This document shows, piece after piece, positions 52,081 through 60,975 of a stretch of 64,000 nt of DNA. A program made the translations under genes and the position numbers. The DNA is from Treponema sp. UBA937 (GTDB lineage: Bacteria; Spirochaetota; Spirochaetia; Treponematales; Breznakiellaceae): contig DBDH01000114.1 of assembly GCA_002293455.1 (NCBI GenBank), positions 40,732-104,731 on the forward strand, read 5' to 3'. Under the pieces are notes generated by a model. It searched no databases and was not told the origin of the DNA. It saw nothing but the letters and a program-made list of their open reading frames with translations. Each line of letters begins with the position of its first letter. Position 1 is the first letter of the stretch.

Positions 52081-53003
52081 GATGCACCCCCCAATAATGA
52101 TGCGATAAGCGCCATGCGGATATACATGCCGTATTTTGCCTGCTTGAAATACGCCGCCCTGGGATCGTTATCAATTTCGATATCAATTTCGTTGACTCTG
52201 GGAAGCGGATGAAGAATCATCATCGGTTTTTTTGCCTGCTCCAATTTTTCCGCGTCGAGAATGTAACTGTCTTTCAGGCGGATATAATCTTCTTCGTTGA
52301 AGAAGCGCTCCTTCTGAACTCTTGTCATATATAACAAATCAAGGTCACCGAGAGCTTTATCGAGGCTGTCGGTTTCATAAAACTCAACTCCGTCAACCCG
52401 GTTGATTTCGCGTTTTATGTAATCGGGAATACAGAGTTCCGGCGGCGAAATAAAAACCATCTTGATATTTGGGTAGCGCGTTAGGGTATGCGCTAGAGAA
52501 TGCACGGTTCTGCCGAACTTTAAGTCGCCGCAAAAACCGATGGTCAGGTTTTCGATGTTTCCCCTAAGCTGCTTAATCGTGAATAAATCCGTTAAAGTCT
52601 GCGTCGGATGATGATGCCCGCCATCTCCGGCATTCACCACCGGAACATCGGAATAACGCGAAGCAAGCAATGCCGCGCCTTCTTTTGGGTTCCGCATTAC
52701 AATAAGATCGGCATAACAAGCTACAGTCCGAATCGTGTCGGCGAGGCTTTCCCCTTTTGCCGTAGAAGAAGACGCGGGTTCCGCAAAACCCAAACAGCTT
52801 CCGCCGAGCCGCAGCATCGCCGCTTCAAAACTAAGCCTCGTCCTCGTGCTTGGTTCAAAAAAAAGAGAGGCGAGGAGTTTTCCCCGGCACGATTCCTGAA
52901 AAGATGCAGGATCATTCTTAATTTTTTCAGCTAGATCGAACAATCTCTCAAGCTCATCCAAACTAAGATTTTCCGGTTCAATCAGATGCCTATTTTTCAT
53001 CAT
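52074..53003 (-). CDS. pyrB: Aspartate transcarbamoylase catalytic chain
   Basis: A 309-residue PyrB, normal length. [16 protein letters not shown] is the carbamoyl-phosphate-binding STRT motif, and [19 protein letters not shown] carries the HPTQ region; [12 protein letters not shown] is the aspartate-binding loop. It makes carbamoyl aspartate, the committed step of pyrimidine synthesis. ATGATG follows GAAAGGGG. It leads the pyrB-pyrI-pyrF unit, with an attenuator-like stem-loop in its leader. Confidence 0.95.
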   Translation of the reverse strand: MMKNRHLIEPENLSLDELERLFDLAEKIKNDPASFQESCRGKLLASLFFEPSTRTRLSFEAAMLRLGGSCLGFAEPASSSTAKGESLADTIRTVACYADLIVMRNPKEGAALLASRYSDVPVVNAGDGGHHHPTQTLTDLFTIKQLRGNIENLTIGFCGDLKFGRTVHSLAHTLTRYPNIKMVFISPPELCIPDYIKREINRVDGVEFYETDSLDKALGDLDLLYMTRVQKERFFNEEDYIRLKDSYILDAEKLEQAKKPMMILHPLPRVNEIDIEIDNDPRAAYFKQAKYGMYIRMALIASLLGGASC

Positions 53004-53030
53004 AATTCCCCTTTCAATAACAAATACGCA

Positions 53031-53057
53031 AAAAAAAACCGCCTGAAATTCAGACGG
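53031..53057 (-). terminator. Attenuator-like terminator in the pyrB leader
   Basis: On the minus strand CCGTCTGA pairs with TCAGGCGG (one G-T pair) around a short loop, followed by eight T residues, 28 bases before the pyrB ATG. A second weaker stem, TGCC with GGCA, lies just upstream (53082-53099). A full terminator within a leader points to transcription attenuation by pyrimidine supply; the usual PyrR-binding sequence is not obvious. The rest of the gap 53058-53201 has no gene. Confidence 0.62.
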
Positions 53058-53201
53058 TTAAAAATATAAATGCCGAAGATTGCCGCCTTTTAAGGGCAGT
53101 TTTGCAAAAACAATGTGACATAATCCATTCAATACGGCTTTCATATTGAAATTTACATTATCATATTTTTGATGTTTTGTTCAAGATAAAGGGAAAACAA
53201 T

Positions 53202-54344
53202 TCACGGCTTAAACCCCTGGGAAATCGCTTTTGAAATCGTATGTTTCAGAAAGTTATTCTCCTTCTTCAGTTTCACGATTTCAAACTGCTGACTCTTGAC
53301 CGTTTCAATTAAATCGCCCTGGGTAAGAACGCCGCTGTGGAGCAGCTCCTCAACATATTCCATCTTGTTGTTGAAATCGACTTCGGCTTCCACCGACGCT
53401 TCCTGAAAACTGTTTTCGATATCCGATTCATTCAGGACGAAATCGCCGTCATCGTCGCTTTGCAGAATTTTATCGGCAATGCGGAAAATTGCCTGGGAAA
53501 TGATCGCCTGAGGTTTATAAATTACAACTGGTATTCGCGACGAAAGCGCCGTATCCTGAATCGTATCCCGGTAAATAATTCCAAGATGTTCAATCCCCAA
53601 GCCTAAATATTCTTCAGAGGAACGGCGGATTTTCATCGCCACATCCGCGTCTTTGGGATCTTCAATCATATTCATAATCAAACGGGGATGAAAATGATCC
53701 ATTTTTCCCTTAAACTTGGCATACGATTCTTTATCAATCTTTTTCACGCCTTCAAGAATTTTTGGGATGTACAACTTTTGGAGTCCCGTTCCGTCCTTCC
53801 TGATTTTTTCAAGATAGTCGTGAGCGCGGGTTCCTCTCGTAAACACCGAATACATGAGCCGGAACACCGTATTTTTCAAAAAGACATAGGCATTGAGCGT
53901 CGCCGTAACAGTCGGAGCGCTCACCACAATTCCGTGGGCGGACAAAAGAAAAACATCCAGAATAAATTGATGCGACCCCGCTCCCAGGTCGATTACAAGA
54001 ATATCCGCGTCGAGCTTCGTCAAACGTTTGATGAGGGCATTGCGCTGAAAAGCCTTAATATTCGCGCTGCCGGGAATTTCCGTATCCCCGGGAAGAAAAC
54101 GAAGATTGGGAATACTGGTTTGAATCATGGCATTTTCCAAATTTGATTTGGTATTATTTAAAAAAGTACCAACCCCTGTCTTGGGAGCCTGCTCTCCGAT
54201 AGCCAAATGCAGGTTTGATGCCCCTAAATCGAGATCGGCCAAAACAACCCGCTGCCCCGCCTGGGCAAAAGCTACCGCCAAATTTGCCGAAACCAGAGAT
54301 TTACCAACCCCGCCCTTACCGCTGGCAATGGGAATTATACGCAT
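53202..54344 (-). CDS. MinD/ParA-family ATPase
   Basis: A 380-residue deviant-Walker P-loop ATPase: IASGKGGVGKSLVSANLAVA (signature lysine before the GKS), VLADLDLGASNLHL and ILVIDLGAGSHQF. After the 260-residue ATPase core come about 110 residues, acidic then a C-terminal coiled coil (SQQFEIVKLKKENNFLKHT). It resembles the MinD-like proteins of spirochetes rather than true septum MinD, and no MinC/MinE gene is nearby; the role could be polar or flagellar placement, which is inference. It overlaps the membrane-protein gene by one base. Confidence 0.85.
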   Translation of the reverse strand: MRIIPIASGKGGVGKSLVSANLAVAFAQAGQRVVLADLDLGASNLHLAIGEQAPKTGVGTFLNNTKSNLENAMIQTSIPNLRFLPGDTEIPGSANIKAFQRNALIKRLTKLDADILVIDLGAGSHQFILDVFLLSAHGIVVSAPTVTATLNAYVFLKNTVFRLMYSVFTRGTRAHDYLEKIRKDGTGLQKLYIPKILEGVKKIDKESYAKFKGKMDHFHPRLIMNMIEDPKDADVAMKIRRSSEEYLGLGIEHLGIIYRDTIQDTALSSRIPVVIYKPQAIISQAIFRIADKILQSDDDGDFVLNESDIENSFQEASVEAEVDFNNKMEYVEELLHSGVLTQGDLIETVKSQQFEIVKLKKENNFLKHTISKAISQGFKP

Positions 54345-54820
54345 TATATTCCTCCAATAGTGTTATCAGCCTTTGATTCAATCTTTCCATAATGCTGATC
54401 TATATCATTTTGGTCCTGGACAGATTTTTCCAATCCCTTTTTTATAAACGCCATTCCCACAATACTGATAATATCGGTAAACATGACAATAAGCGTAAGC
54501 CCAAGACACATAAAAAACTCAAAAGACATTGTTTCCGAAAATCCCGAAACAACTCGAAAGCCCCAAATCCCCGACAATACAATATTGATGCACTTACCCG
54601 CAATATTCAAAGGAAGATACGCGAAATACTTTTCCGCGTTAAGATACACAAACCAGGCCATGATAGGAAACAAAGCCTGCGCCGACGCATACACCAAATA
54701 CGGATAGGAATCCTGCGATACAGATTGTCTTCCCAACCGGGTTATCACACCAATAATCACAATAAGACGCACAACATCGTAACATAACAAAATCAGCCGC
54801 GAAACCCGATATCTTTCCAT
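54344..54820 (-). CDS. Four-helix membrane protein of unknown function
   Basis: A 158-residue protein with about four hydrophobic segments, among them ILLCYDVVRLIVIIGVI and FFMCLGLTLIVMFTDIISIVG, and a hydrophilic C-terminal tail. No family recognised. ATG at 54820 is chosen because a longer frame to 54880 would overlap the CapA-like gene by 44 bases; TTTAGGT is a weak ribosome site. Its stop meets the MinD-like gene's start, so the two are likely a unit, perhaps a membrane anchor for the ATPase. Confidence 0.65.
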   Translation of the reverse strand: MERYRVSRLILLCYDVVRLIVIIGVITRLGRQSVSQDSYPYLVYASAQALFPIMAWFVYLNAEKYFAYLPLNIAGKCINIVLSGIWGFRVVSGFSETMSFEFFMCLGLTLIVMFTDIISIVGMAFIKKGLEKSVQDQNDIDQHYGKIESKADNTIGGI

Positions 54821-54836
54821 ACCTAAAAATCTACGG

Positions 54837-56360
54837 CTACACAGGCGGCGGGTCAAGTAGCTGGGATGAGATATTCTCACGATCCCGCAGTTCTTTTGAG
54901 CGCGCGTAAAAAGTTGATAGTTTTTCGGGTGCGGCGATTTCAGTTCGCGCGCGGTTCAGGGTAAGCGCAAAGGGTTCAAGGTACAAGAGTCTGCCGTTCA
55001 AAAAACCAAGCCGAAGAAAAAGTCCTTCATCCCCGCCGCCGGTATCTTCCATTCCGCTAAAAACGTAGTTTCCCAGCGACCAGAATACCGGTTTCCCTTC
55101 AACCCACTCAAAGCCCTGAACGATGTGCGGATGCGTACCGATAACGAGATCGGCTCCGGCTTTCACAAGGCCTGTGTACAGTTCCCTAGTGGAAGCATCC
55201 GGCATGGTTGACCATTCGGCTCCGCCATGAAAGAGGATGATGTCGAAAGACGTATCGGCGTCCGCGCTCATGTTGGCTTTGAGTTTTTCCGCTCCGCCGC
55301 TTCCCGCATGATTCATGCCCGGACGGTTCGGAGCGGCGGCGGCGCTGAGTCCGTCCCAGCCGTTTCTCTCGCGGGGAAAGGAGGCGATACCGAAAACACG
55401 GACGTTTTCATCGCCGAGGCGGCAGACAAAGGGCGCCGCGGCCGCCTCATCGTTGTTTCCCGCGCCAGGCACGCCAATCCCCGCCTTGCCGAGACGCGAA
55501 AGGCTGTCCAAAAACGCGGTCCCGCCGTAATCGTAAACATGATTGTTTGCGTGCAGAACAGCATCAATTCCTGCGTCACGGAGGGCGGGAGCGGTTTCCG
55601 GGACAAAGCGGAAGTTGAAGGACTTCGCGATTTTTTCCCCGCCATCGCTTAGCACCCCTTCAAGATTGACCAGGGAAAGATCGGCCTCCGCAAGCATGTT
55701 CGCTGTTTTTCCAAAAATGCCCGCCGCTCCTTCCTCAAGGAGAATCTCCGAAGCTCCGCGCCCCAGCATAAGATCTCCTCCAGAGGCGATCCAGAGCGGT
55801 TCGGGGACGGGAAGCGCAAGCGGTTTGTCAACGCTTTCCAGAACGGCGGAAAGCGATTCCATTTTTTCAATGAGCTTTCCGGACGGCTTCCTGTCTTCCG
55901 CCAGCCGAATCCGTATTCCCGCGGCGCGGACAAGGGGATACCCGGCATCTCCAAGGGCAAAGCCGTCCACCCTCAGCGCGGTAAACGGAGGCGCAATTTC
56001 CTCCGGGCGGACAATTGTTTCATATCCGTTAATACAAACGGCAAACCCGGTGTTGGTGCGGCCATTAAGAGGATTTCCCCTCGGTACAAAGGCCTTGCGC
56101 GAAACAAGCGTGTCCCCAAACGGCGCGTCTTTTTCCCAATAAGAAAAAATATCGATAAAGACATTCGGTTTAACACCGCTGCCGCCGTCATCAATCAATT
56201 TAAGTTTCAAGGCGGCGATTTCTTCATTGTCCGCAAAAAGCGATTCAAGAAACATTCTTTCCTGTTCGTGTTCCACGCCGCCGCTTATCACCGCATAATC
56301 AAAAGCAGCGCCGCATCCTGAGAAAACCAAAACACAAAAAAGCAATAGTAAAAACTTCAT
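54837..56360 (-). CDS. CapA-like lipoprotein
   Basis: A 507-residue lipoprotein: MKFLLLLFCVLVFSGC carries lipobox FSGC. After an N-terminal region of 190 residues comes a CapA metallophosphatase domain with SGGDLMLGRGASEIL, HANNHVYDYGG, ILFHGGAEWS and IGTHPHIVQGFE, the metal-binding pattern of the poly-gamma-glutamate synthesis PgsA/CapA family. Substrate and role are unknown. The start is uncertain: ATG at 56360 gives the signal peptide, but ATGs at 56366 and 56369 are just upstream. It diverges from the S41 protease. Confidence 0.82.
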   Translation of the reverse strand: MKFLLLLFCVLVFSGCGAAFDYAVISGGVEHEQERMFLESLFADNEEIAALKLKLIDDGGSGVKPNVFIDIFSYWEKDAPFGDTLVSRKAFVPRGNPLNGRTNTGFAVCINGYETIVRPEEIAPPFTALRVDGFALGDAGYPLVRAAGIRIRLAEDRKPSGKLIEKMESLSAVLESVDKPLALPVPEPLWIASGGDLMLGRGASEILLEEGAAGIFGKTANMLAEADLSLVNLEGVLSDGGEKIAKSFNFRFVPETAPALRDAGIDAVLHANNHVYDYGGTAFLDSLSRLGKAGIGVPGAGNNDEAAAAPFVCRLGDENVRVFGIASFPRERNGWDGLSAAAAPNRPGMNHAGSGGAEKLKANMSADADTSFDIILFHGGAEWSTMPDASTRELYTGLVKAGADLVIGTHPHIVQGFEWVEGKPVFWSLGNYVFSGMEDTGGGDEGLFLRLGFLNGRLLYLEPFALTLNRARTEIAAPEKLSTFYARSKELRDRENISSQLLDPPPV

Positions 56361-56434
56361 GAACATCATTATGGAAACACCAATCGCATAAAATACTACC
56401 GTTTTTTGGCAAGAACGGCCACCCCAACAGGTAA

Positions 56435-56462
56435 TTGACAAATTACGTCTGTTCTCTAGAAT
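56435..56462 (+). promoter_or_regulatory. S41-protease promoter, near-leaderless
   Basis: Perfect TTGACA (56435-56440), 16-base spacer, TAGAAT (56457-56462). The ATG is at 56472, about three bases after the expected start point. No ribosome site is present. Confidence 0.62.
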
Positions 56463-56471
56463 AGAATATAT

Positions 56472-57956
56472 ATGAATAAAGATAATTCCAGCCCTAAAAA
56501 TGGAAAGTTCCGCTCATCATTCGCATGGGTATTTATCACGCTTTTGATGTGTTTTTTCTTTATCGTTTCATCCGTACCACAGGCGGATGCCCAAAACCGG
56601 GATCAGGAAATAAGACGCTATTCTTCAATAATGCAAAGCGTGTTTGATTTTGTACAAAGCCATTATGTCGAGGAAATAGACCCCCAAGTCCTGTACGAAG
56701 GCGCCATGAAAGGCCTGTTTGAAGCCTTGGGCGATCCGTATTCGGCCTATCTCGAAGGCATGGACATGACGGACTTAAATGATACCACCGAAGGGAATTT
56801 CGGCGGCGTCGGACTCCTCATCACCAAAGCGGTCGAATCACGCCCTGACGGAAAACCGCTTTGGGTGGAAGTCGCGTCCCCCATCGAAGATACGCCCGGC
56901 TGGAAAGCGGGCATAAGCCCCGGCGATTTCATTACTCAAATTAATGGTGAATCCACGGACATTCTCTCCATGGACGAGGTTCTGGAGCGCCTCCGGGGAA
57001 CTCCAGGAACCGATGTAACGCTTCAAATCAGGCGGGGCGAAAAACTCGATTTCCCCGTGGTGCTTACCAGGGAAATCATAGAAGTTCCCACGGTAAAACA
57101 CGCGATGATCGGAAAAACCGGATACCTCAGATTAACCACCTTTACCCCCATGACCGCCGACAGGGCAAAAGATGCCCTCAATGATTTCAAAGCCCAGGGA
57201 TTTGATTCGCTCATCATCGACCTAAGATATAATTACGGCGGCCTTTTGAGTTCCGCTGTCGATATAAGCGACCTTTTCCTTGAGGGCGGAGTTGTCGTTT
57301 CTACAAAATCCCGGATTACCAGTGATAACAGTACCTTCGTCGCAAAAAGAGCCGCCGCCGTTCCGCCCGATATGCCCATCATCGTGCTTATCAACATGGG
57401 TTCCGCGTCGGCATCGGAAATTGTCGCCGGAGCTTTAAAGGACAGAAACAGAGCATACCTCGTGGGCGAAAAATCTTTCGGAAAAGGATCGGTGCAGCAG
57501 CTTTACGATTTGGACCGGAGCAATAATTCAGGATTTAAACTGACTACTGCCCGGTATTACACTCCGAGTGATGTCAATATCGATAAAATCGGCATTCCTC
57601 CTGACAGAGAAGTCAAATTTCCCGAAATTAGCAATGAAGAAGCCGAATCGCTTAACCGGCTTATCAATGAAAATAAGATTCCGGTCTTTGTAGCGGAAAA
57701 TCCTCATGCGACAAAAGCCCAGATTGATGTTTTTACGGCGAATCTCAGCCGTGATTACAACATTAACCAGTTATTATTAAACCGATTGGTGAGAAACGAG
57801 CAAAATCGTACGACAGCCGCGCCAATCTACGACCTGGAATACGATATTCAGCTTCAGGAAGCGGTGAACATTCTTGTATCGGGAAATTACGGCGAATTGA
57901 TGAAAAACGCGAAAACCTTAAAGCAGCTGCAAGAAGAACATGCAGAAGAAGATTGA
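56472..57956 (+). CDS. C-terminal processing peptidase (S41)
   Basis: A 494-residue carboxyl-terminal processing protease. An N-terminal membrane helix (residues 15-34) is followed by a PDZ domain (about 105-185, with GVGLLITKAVESR and PGWKAGISPGDFITQING), then the S41 core with Ser in MGSASASEIVAGAL and Lys in GEKSFGKGSVQQLYDL. It trims periplasmic proteins at their C-terminus. The layout is CtpA-like. It has no ribosome site and a closely placed promoter. Confidence 0.93.
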   Translation: MNKDNSSPKNGKFRSSFAWVFITLLMCFFFIVSSVPQADAQNRDQEIRRYSSIMQSVFDFVQSHYVEEIDPQVLYEGAMKGLFEALGDPYSAYLEGMDMTDLNDTTEGNFGGVGLLITKAVESRPDGKPLWVEVASPIEDTPGWKAGISPGDFITQINGESTDILSMDEVLERLRGTPGTDVTLQIRRGEKLDFPVVLTREIIEVPTVKHAMIGKTGYLRLTTFTPMTADRAKDALNDFKAQGFDSLIIDLRYNYGGLLSSAVDISDLFLEGGVVVSTKSRITSDNSTFVAKRAAAVPPDMPIIVLINMGSASASEIVAGALKDRNRAYLVGEKSFGKGSVQQLYDLDRSNNSGFKLTTARYYTPSDVNIDKIGIPPDREVKFPEISNEEAESLNRLINENKIPVFVAENPHATKAQIDVFTANLSRDYNINQLLLNRLVRNEQNRTTAAPIYDLEYDIQLQEAVNILVSGNYGELMKNAKTLKQLQEEHAEED

Positions 57957-57971
57957 CAGCGTGATCAGCGT

Positions 57972-58754
57972 ATGAAACAATTTATCCTTCCTTCCCTGCC
58001 GGACGCAAACGGGATAATCCGGCTTGACGGGAAGGATTTCCATTATCTTATCAGAGTCCGCCGCCTTTCAGTTGGGAGCGTTTTTACCGCGGTCAGCCCT
58101 CAAGGCGGACCTTTCGATGTAACGATTCAATCAGTTGATCACGCGTCTTTTACAGGAACTTGTACGCTTGTCAATCCGGAAAAAAATTACACAGAGCTGC
58201 CGAAGATTATTCTGTTTCAGGCATTGCCCAAAGGCACAAAGATGGACCTTATCGTCAGGCAGGCAGCAGAAGGCGGCATCGCTGAAATTATTCCCTTTAC
58301 CTCTGTGTATTCCGTGCCGCGAATCGATCATGACAAAGCGTCATCAAAATTACAGCGATGGGAACGGATTATCCGCGAAGCCCGGCAGCAAAGCGGCTCG
58401 TTGGAAGCAACATCGATAAAGCCGCTCACGGATGTTCCGGGAATCATCGAATCCTGGGAAAACCTGAAATCGAACGAAAAAAACCTTATCGGCATACTTC
58501 TTCACCAAGACCCCCTTGAAAAGGGGACCTTCCATGACTATCTTAGTAATGAGGTTAATACAGCCGCGCTGCTGATAGGTCCCGAAGGAGGATTTTCCCC
58601 GGAAGAAGCCGAGCGGTTTATAAAAGCAGGGTTCAAACCTCTCGTGATGGGAAACACCATTTTAAGAACCGAAACAGCGGCTCTGTATGCCGCTGCCGCA
58701 ATACGAATTATACTTTTGGAGAAATTTTCGTGGATGCCGAAACAAGTCCAGTAA
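57972..58754 (+). CDS. rsmE: 16S rRNA m3U1498 methyltransferase
   Basis: A 260-residue RsmE: an N-terminal PUA-like domain and a C-terminal SPOUT knot with LIGPEGGFSPEEAERF and LGNTILRTETAAL type motifs (here MGNTILRTETAALYAA), the diagnostic pair for RsmE. It methylates U1498 of 16S rRNA. It begins 15 bases after the S41 stop and overlaps the next gene by 25 bases, so all three seem to share a transcript. Confidence 0.93.
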   Translation: MKQFILPSLPDANGIIRLDGKDFHYLIRVRRLSVGSVFTAVSPQGGPFDVTIQSVDHASFTGTCTLVNPEKNYTELPKIILFQALPKGTKMDLIVRQAAEGGIAEIIPFTSVYSVPRIDHDKASSKLQRWERIIREARQQSGSLEATSIKPLTDVPGIIESWENLKSNEKNLIGILLHQDPLEKGTFHDYLSNEVNTAALLIGPEGGFSPEEAERFIKAGFKPLVMGNTILRTETAALYAAAAIRIILLEKFSWMPKQVQ

Positions 58755-59491
58755 TCGAACGAATCAAAATATTAACGGTACCCATTGATATTTTGCCCCC
58801 CGAACAATTGCAGGCGCATATTCTTGAAATGGCAAAAAAGAATCAGAGGCAAAATATCGTGCTTCTTTCCATTTGGGATCTTTTGCGTGCGAGAAGAAGC
58901 GGAGAATATCGGAACTATGTAACAAACGCCGATTTAGTCATCCCGATTTCAAAGAGTCTTGTGGGCGGCGCAAAGTTTCTGACAAAAAGAATCCCCTTCC
59001 GGTATATGCCCTTTGATTTTATCATCGCTGTGCTGACGGCTCTGGAAAAACGCAATTATTCGATTTATCTTTTGGGCAGCAAGCGGTCCACACTCAAAAA
59101 AGCGGAAAAAAATATTAAGCAAACGTTTCCCAATCTGCGGATTGTGGGCCGTTACACAGGAAGATTCAATAAACAGGATAAACCGGTCATTCTTGAGGCC
59201 ATCCGCAAAGCAAGTCCGTCCCTGCTTTTAGTGGGAAAAGGCGTCCGCGGCAGGGAAAAATGGCTCGCAAAACAACAAAACACGCTTAATCCGGGAATGC
59301 GTCTTTGGGGCAGCGATATTTTTGAAGTGTTCGCCGAACAGAAAAAAAGGCCGTCTCATGCAACATTTAATAAAGGTCTGGAATGGATCGGTTTCTGTTT
59401 GAGAAACCCTTTCAGAATCTTCAAATTTTTCCCGTACATGTATTATAAAATGCTTTTGCTTATGTACAGGCTTTTTAAGAAAAAAAATTAA
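58730..59491 (+). CDS. WecG/TagA/CpsF family glycosyltransferase
   Basis: A 253-residue GT26 glycosyltransferase. It has the WecG/TagA pattern: VTNADLVIPISKSLVGGAKF, YSIYLLGSKRSTLKKAE and LLLVGKGVRGREKWLAKQQ, with WGSDIFEVFAEQKKRP near the C-terminal amphipathic helix. It would add an N-acetyl-hexosamine-type sugar to a lipid-linked intermediate. GTG at 58730 follows TTGGAG and overlaps rsmE by 25 bases. The C-terminal 40 residues are basic and hydrophobic, consistent with membrane contact. Confidence 0.86.
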   Translation: MDAETSPVIERIKILTVPIDILPPEQLQAHILEMAKKNQRQNIVLLSIWDLLRARRSGEYRNYVTNADLVIPISKSLVGGAKFLTKRIPFRYMPFDFIIAVLTALEKRNYSIYLLGSKRSTLKKAEKNIKQTFPNLRIVGRYTGRFNKQDKPVILEAIRKASPSLLLVGKGVRGREKWLAKQQNTLNPGMRLWGSDIFEVFAEQKKRPSHATFNKGLEWIGFCLRNPFRIFKFFPYMYYKMLLLMYRLFKKKN

Positions 59492-59569
59492 AAAAAAATC
59501 GATGGTTATTAATGCAAAAACGATTTCTCTGCCATAACTATGATATAATCAACATGAGGAGTGTCTGGT

Positions 59570-60136
59570 ATGGGCGAGGTACAAATCCCTGACTATCCGA
59601 GGGGTATCACTTTTGAGCAGGTTTGGGCGGCTCTGATGGAAGACAGAGAGCGGCAAAAAGAAAGTGCCCGTGAATTTGATCAGCGGATGAAAAAAATACA
59701 AAAATCCATAGGCGGTTTAAGTAAAACAGTCGGCACTATGGCCGAAAATCTTCTTGTTCCCAGTCTCTTGGACAAGTTCGAGAAAATCGGGTTCGCGTTT
59801 CAGGCAATGAGCCCCCACAGAAAAATTAAAAACAACGATAAAAGCATATACATTGAGATAGACGCTTTTCTTGAAAACAATGAACAGGCCATGGTAGTAG
59901 AAACAAAAATAAACTGTAAACGGGAAGATGTCGATTATCATCTTAAGCGTATGGAGAAAATCTGCCATCATGCTGCATTAATTAACGACAAAAGGCACTA
60001 TTATGGAGCAATCGCCGCCGCTGTTATTGATGATGACACAAAACGATATGCGCTGAAGAATGGCTTTTATGTCATAGAGCTGTCCGGGAAAGATGCCAAT
60101 ATAATAAAGCCCGATGTAGAAAAAGTGTGGCAATGA
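59570..60136 (+). CDS. DUF3782-like PD-(D/E)XK-fold protein, copy 2
   Basis: A 188-residue paralogue of the protein at 22715-23293: the same DYPRG(I/L)TFE opening, a charged helical stretch, IEIDAFLENNEQAMVVETK (the D...E-x-K motif), VDYHL-RMEK and a KRYALKNGFYVIE ending. Well over half of aligned residues look the same by eye, yet the coiled-coil part differs. Function unknown. ATG at 59570 is chosen, since GAGGAG (59554-59560) lies nine bases before it; GTG at 59561 abuts that site. TATAAT at 59544-59549 is a likely -10. Confidence 0.72.
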   Translation: MGEVQIPDYPRGITFEQVWAALMEDRERQKESAREFDQRMKKIQKSIGGLSKTVGTMAENLLVPSLLDKFEKIGFAFQAMSPHRKIKNNDKSIYIEIDAFLENNEQAMVVETKINCKREDVDYHLKRMEKICHHAALINDKRHYYGAIAAAVIDDDTKRYALKNGFYVIELSGKDANIIKPDVEKVWQ

Positions 60137-60173
60137 AATGCTTTATTTGAAGCAATACCTTTTTGAAAAGCCT

Positions 60174-60893
60174 TCAAAAATCCTCTTTTTTCCCCAAGAC
60201 AGCTATTTTCTTGAAAAATTTCTCCAGATAACGCGCTTCTTTTAAAGTCGTTCCGGCACGGGAAAAAATATCCCGGAAAAAACGTTCCTGATCTTCCCGG
60301 CCGTATTGTTTGTAAAAACCTATCGATTCAAGGGAATCGCTCATCACTTTTACCATGGAATCGAGTACCGCTCTGTCTGCCGGGACCCATTGGCCGGATT
60401 TTTCTCCGGCAGCAGCCAAAAACAGCTCATACGCGTAAATCTGAACCGCGTGAGATAAATTTAACGAAGGAAATGCATCATCAGACGGAATATGAGACGA
60501 AACAGAACAAAGATCGAGTTCTTCTTTTTCAAGGCCTGTTCTTTCGTTGCCGAAAACGATAGCCGTTTTCCCGTTTTTTCCCATAACATACGACGCGGTT
60601 TCTCTGGGTGAAATACTAATACTTTTCCGTTTCTCTCCCCGGCGGCGGGTAGTTCCTATAACCAGGGAACAATCCGCAACAGCATCGTCCAGGGTTTCAA
60701 AGCGTTCTGCCTTTTCAAAAATATCTCCCGCGTGAACAGCCCTTGACAGGATAAGCGAATTATCCAGAGGCATTTCCGGAGAAACAATCCGCAGCTGTGA
60801 AAGCCCCATGTTTTTCATCACCCGGCAGACAGCCCCGACATTTCCGGATTCGGCAGGCCGGGAAAGAATAATGATAATATTGTTCAGTGACAT
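60174..60893 (-). CDS. trmJ: tRNA 2'-O-methyltransferase TrmJ
   Basis: A 239-residue SPOUT methyltransferase with all three motifs: SRPAESGNVGAVCRVMKNMG (motif 1), VFGNERTGLEKEEL (motif 2) and FPSLNLSHAVQIYAYEL (motif 3). TrmJ methylates C32/U32 of the tRNA anticodon loop with S-adenosylmethionine. The C-terminal helical extension is typical. It is a stand-alone gene, convergent with the PD-(D/E)XK paralogue and divergent from the SDR gene. Confidence 0.9.
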   Translation of the reverse strand: MSLNNIIIILSRPAESGNVGAVCRVMKNMGLSQLRIVSPEMPLDNSLILSRAVHAGDIFEKAERFETLDDAVADCSLVIGTTRRRGEKRKSISISPRETASYVMGKNGKTAIVFGNERTGLEKEELDLCSVSSHIPSDDAFPSLNLSHAVQIYAYELFLAAAGEKSGQWVPADRAVLDSMVKVMSDSLESIGFYKQYGREDQERFFRDIFSRAGTTLKEARYLEKFFKKIAVLGKKEDF

Positions 60894-60962
60894 ATTGCTC
60901 CCTTTTTCATGAATTACAGTAAATCATAGCATAAAATGCCTGTATTTTTGAGGGAAAAAAAG

Positions 60963-60968
60963 TATACT
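60963..60968 (+). promoter_or_regulatory. -10 element of the SDR gene, close to the start codon
   Basis: TATACT ends seven bases before the ATG at 60976, so transcription would begin at or next to the A of ATG. The -35 is not clear. Confidence 0.45.
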
Positions 60969-60975
60969 GATATAC

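Noticed and set aside
53092..53112. AGTTTTGCAA before pyrB as another copy of the hairpin repeat
   Set aside because: Only the ten-base core matches; neither GAGCC nor GAGGCTC arms are present, so chance is likely.
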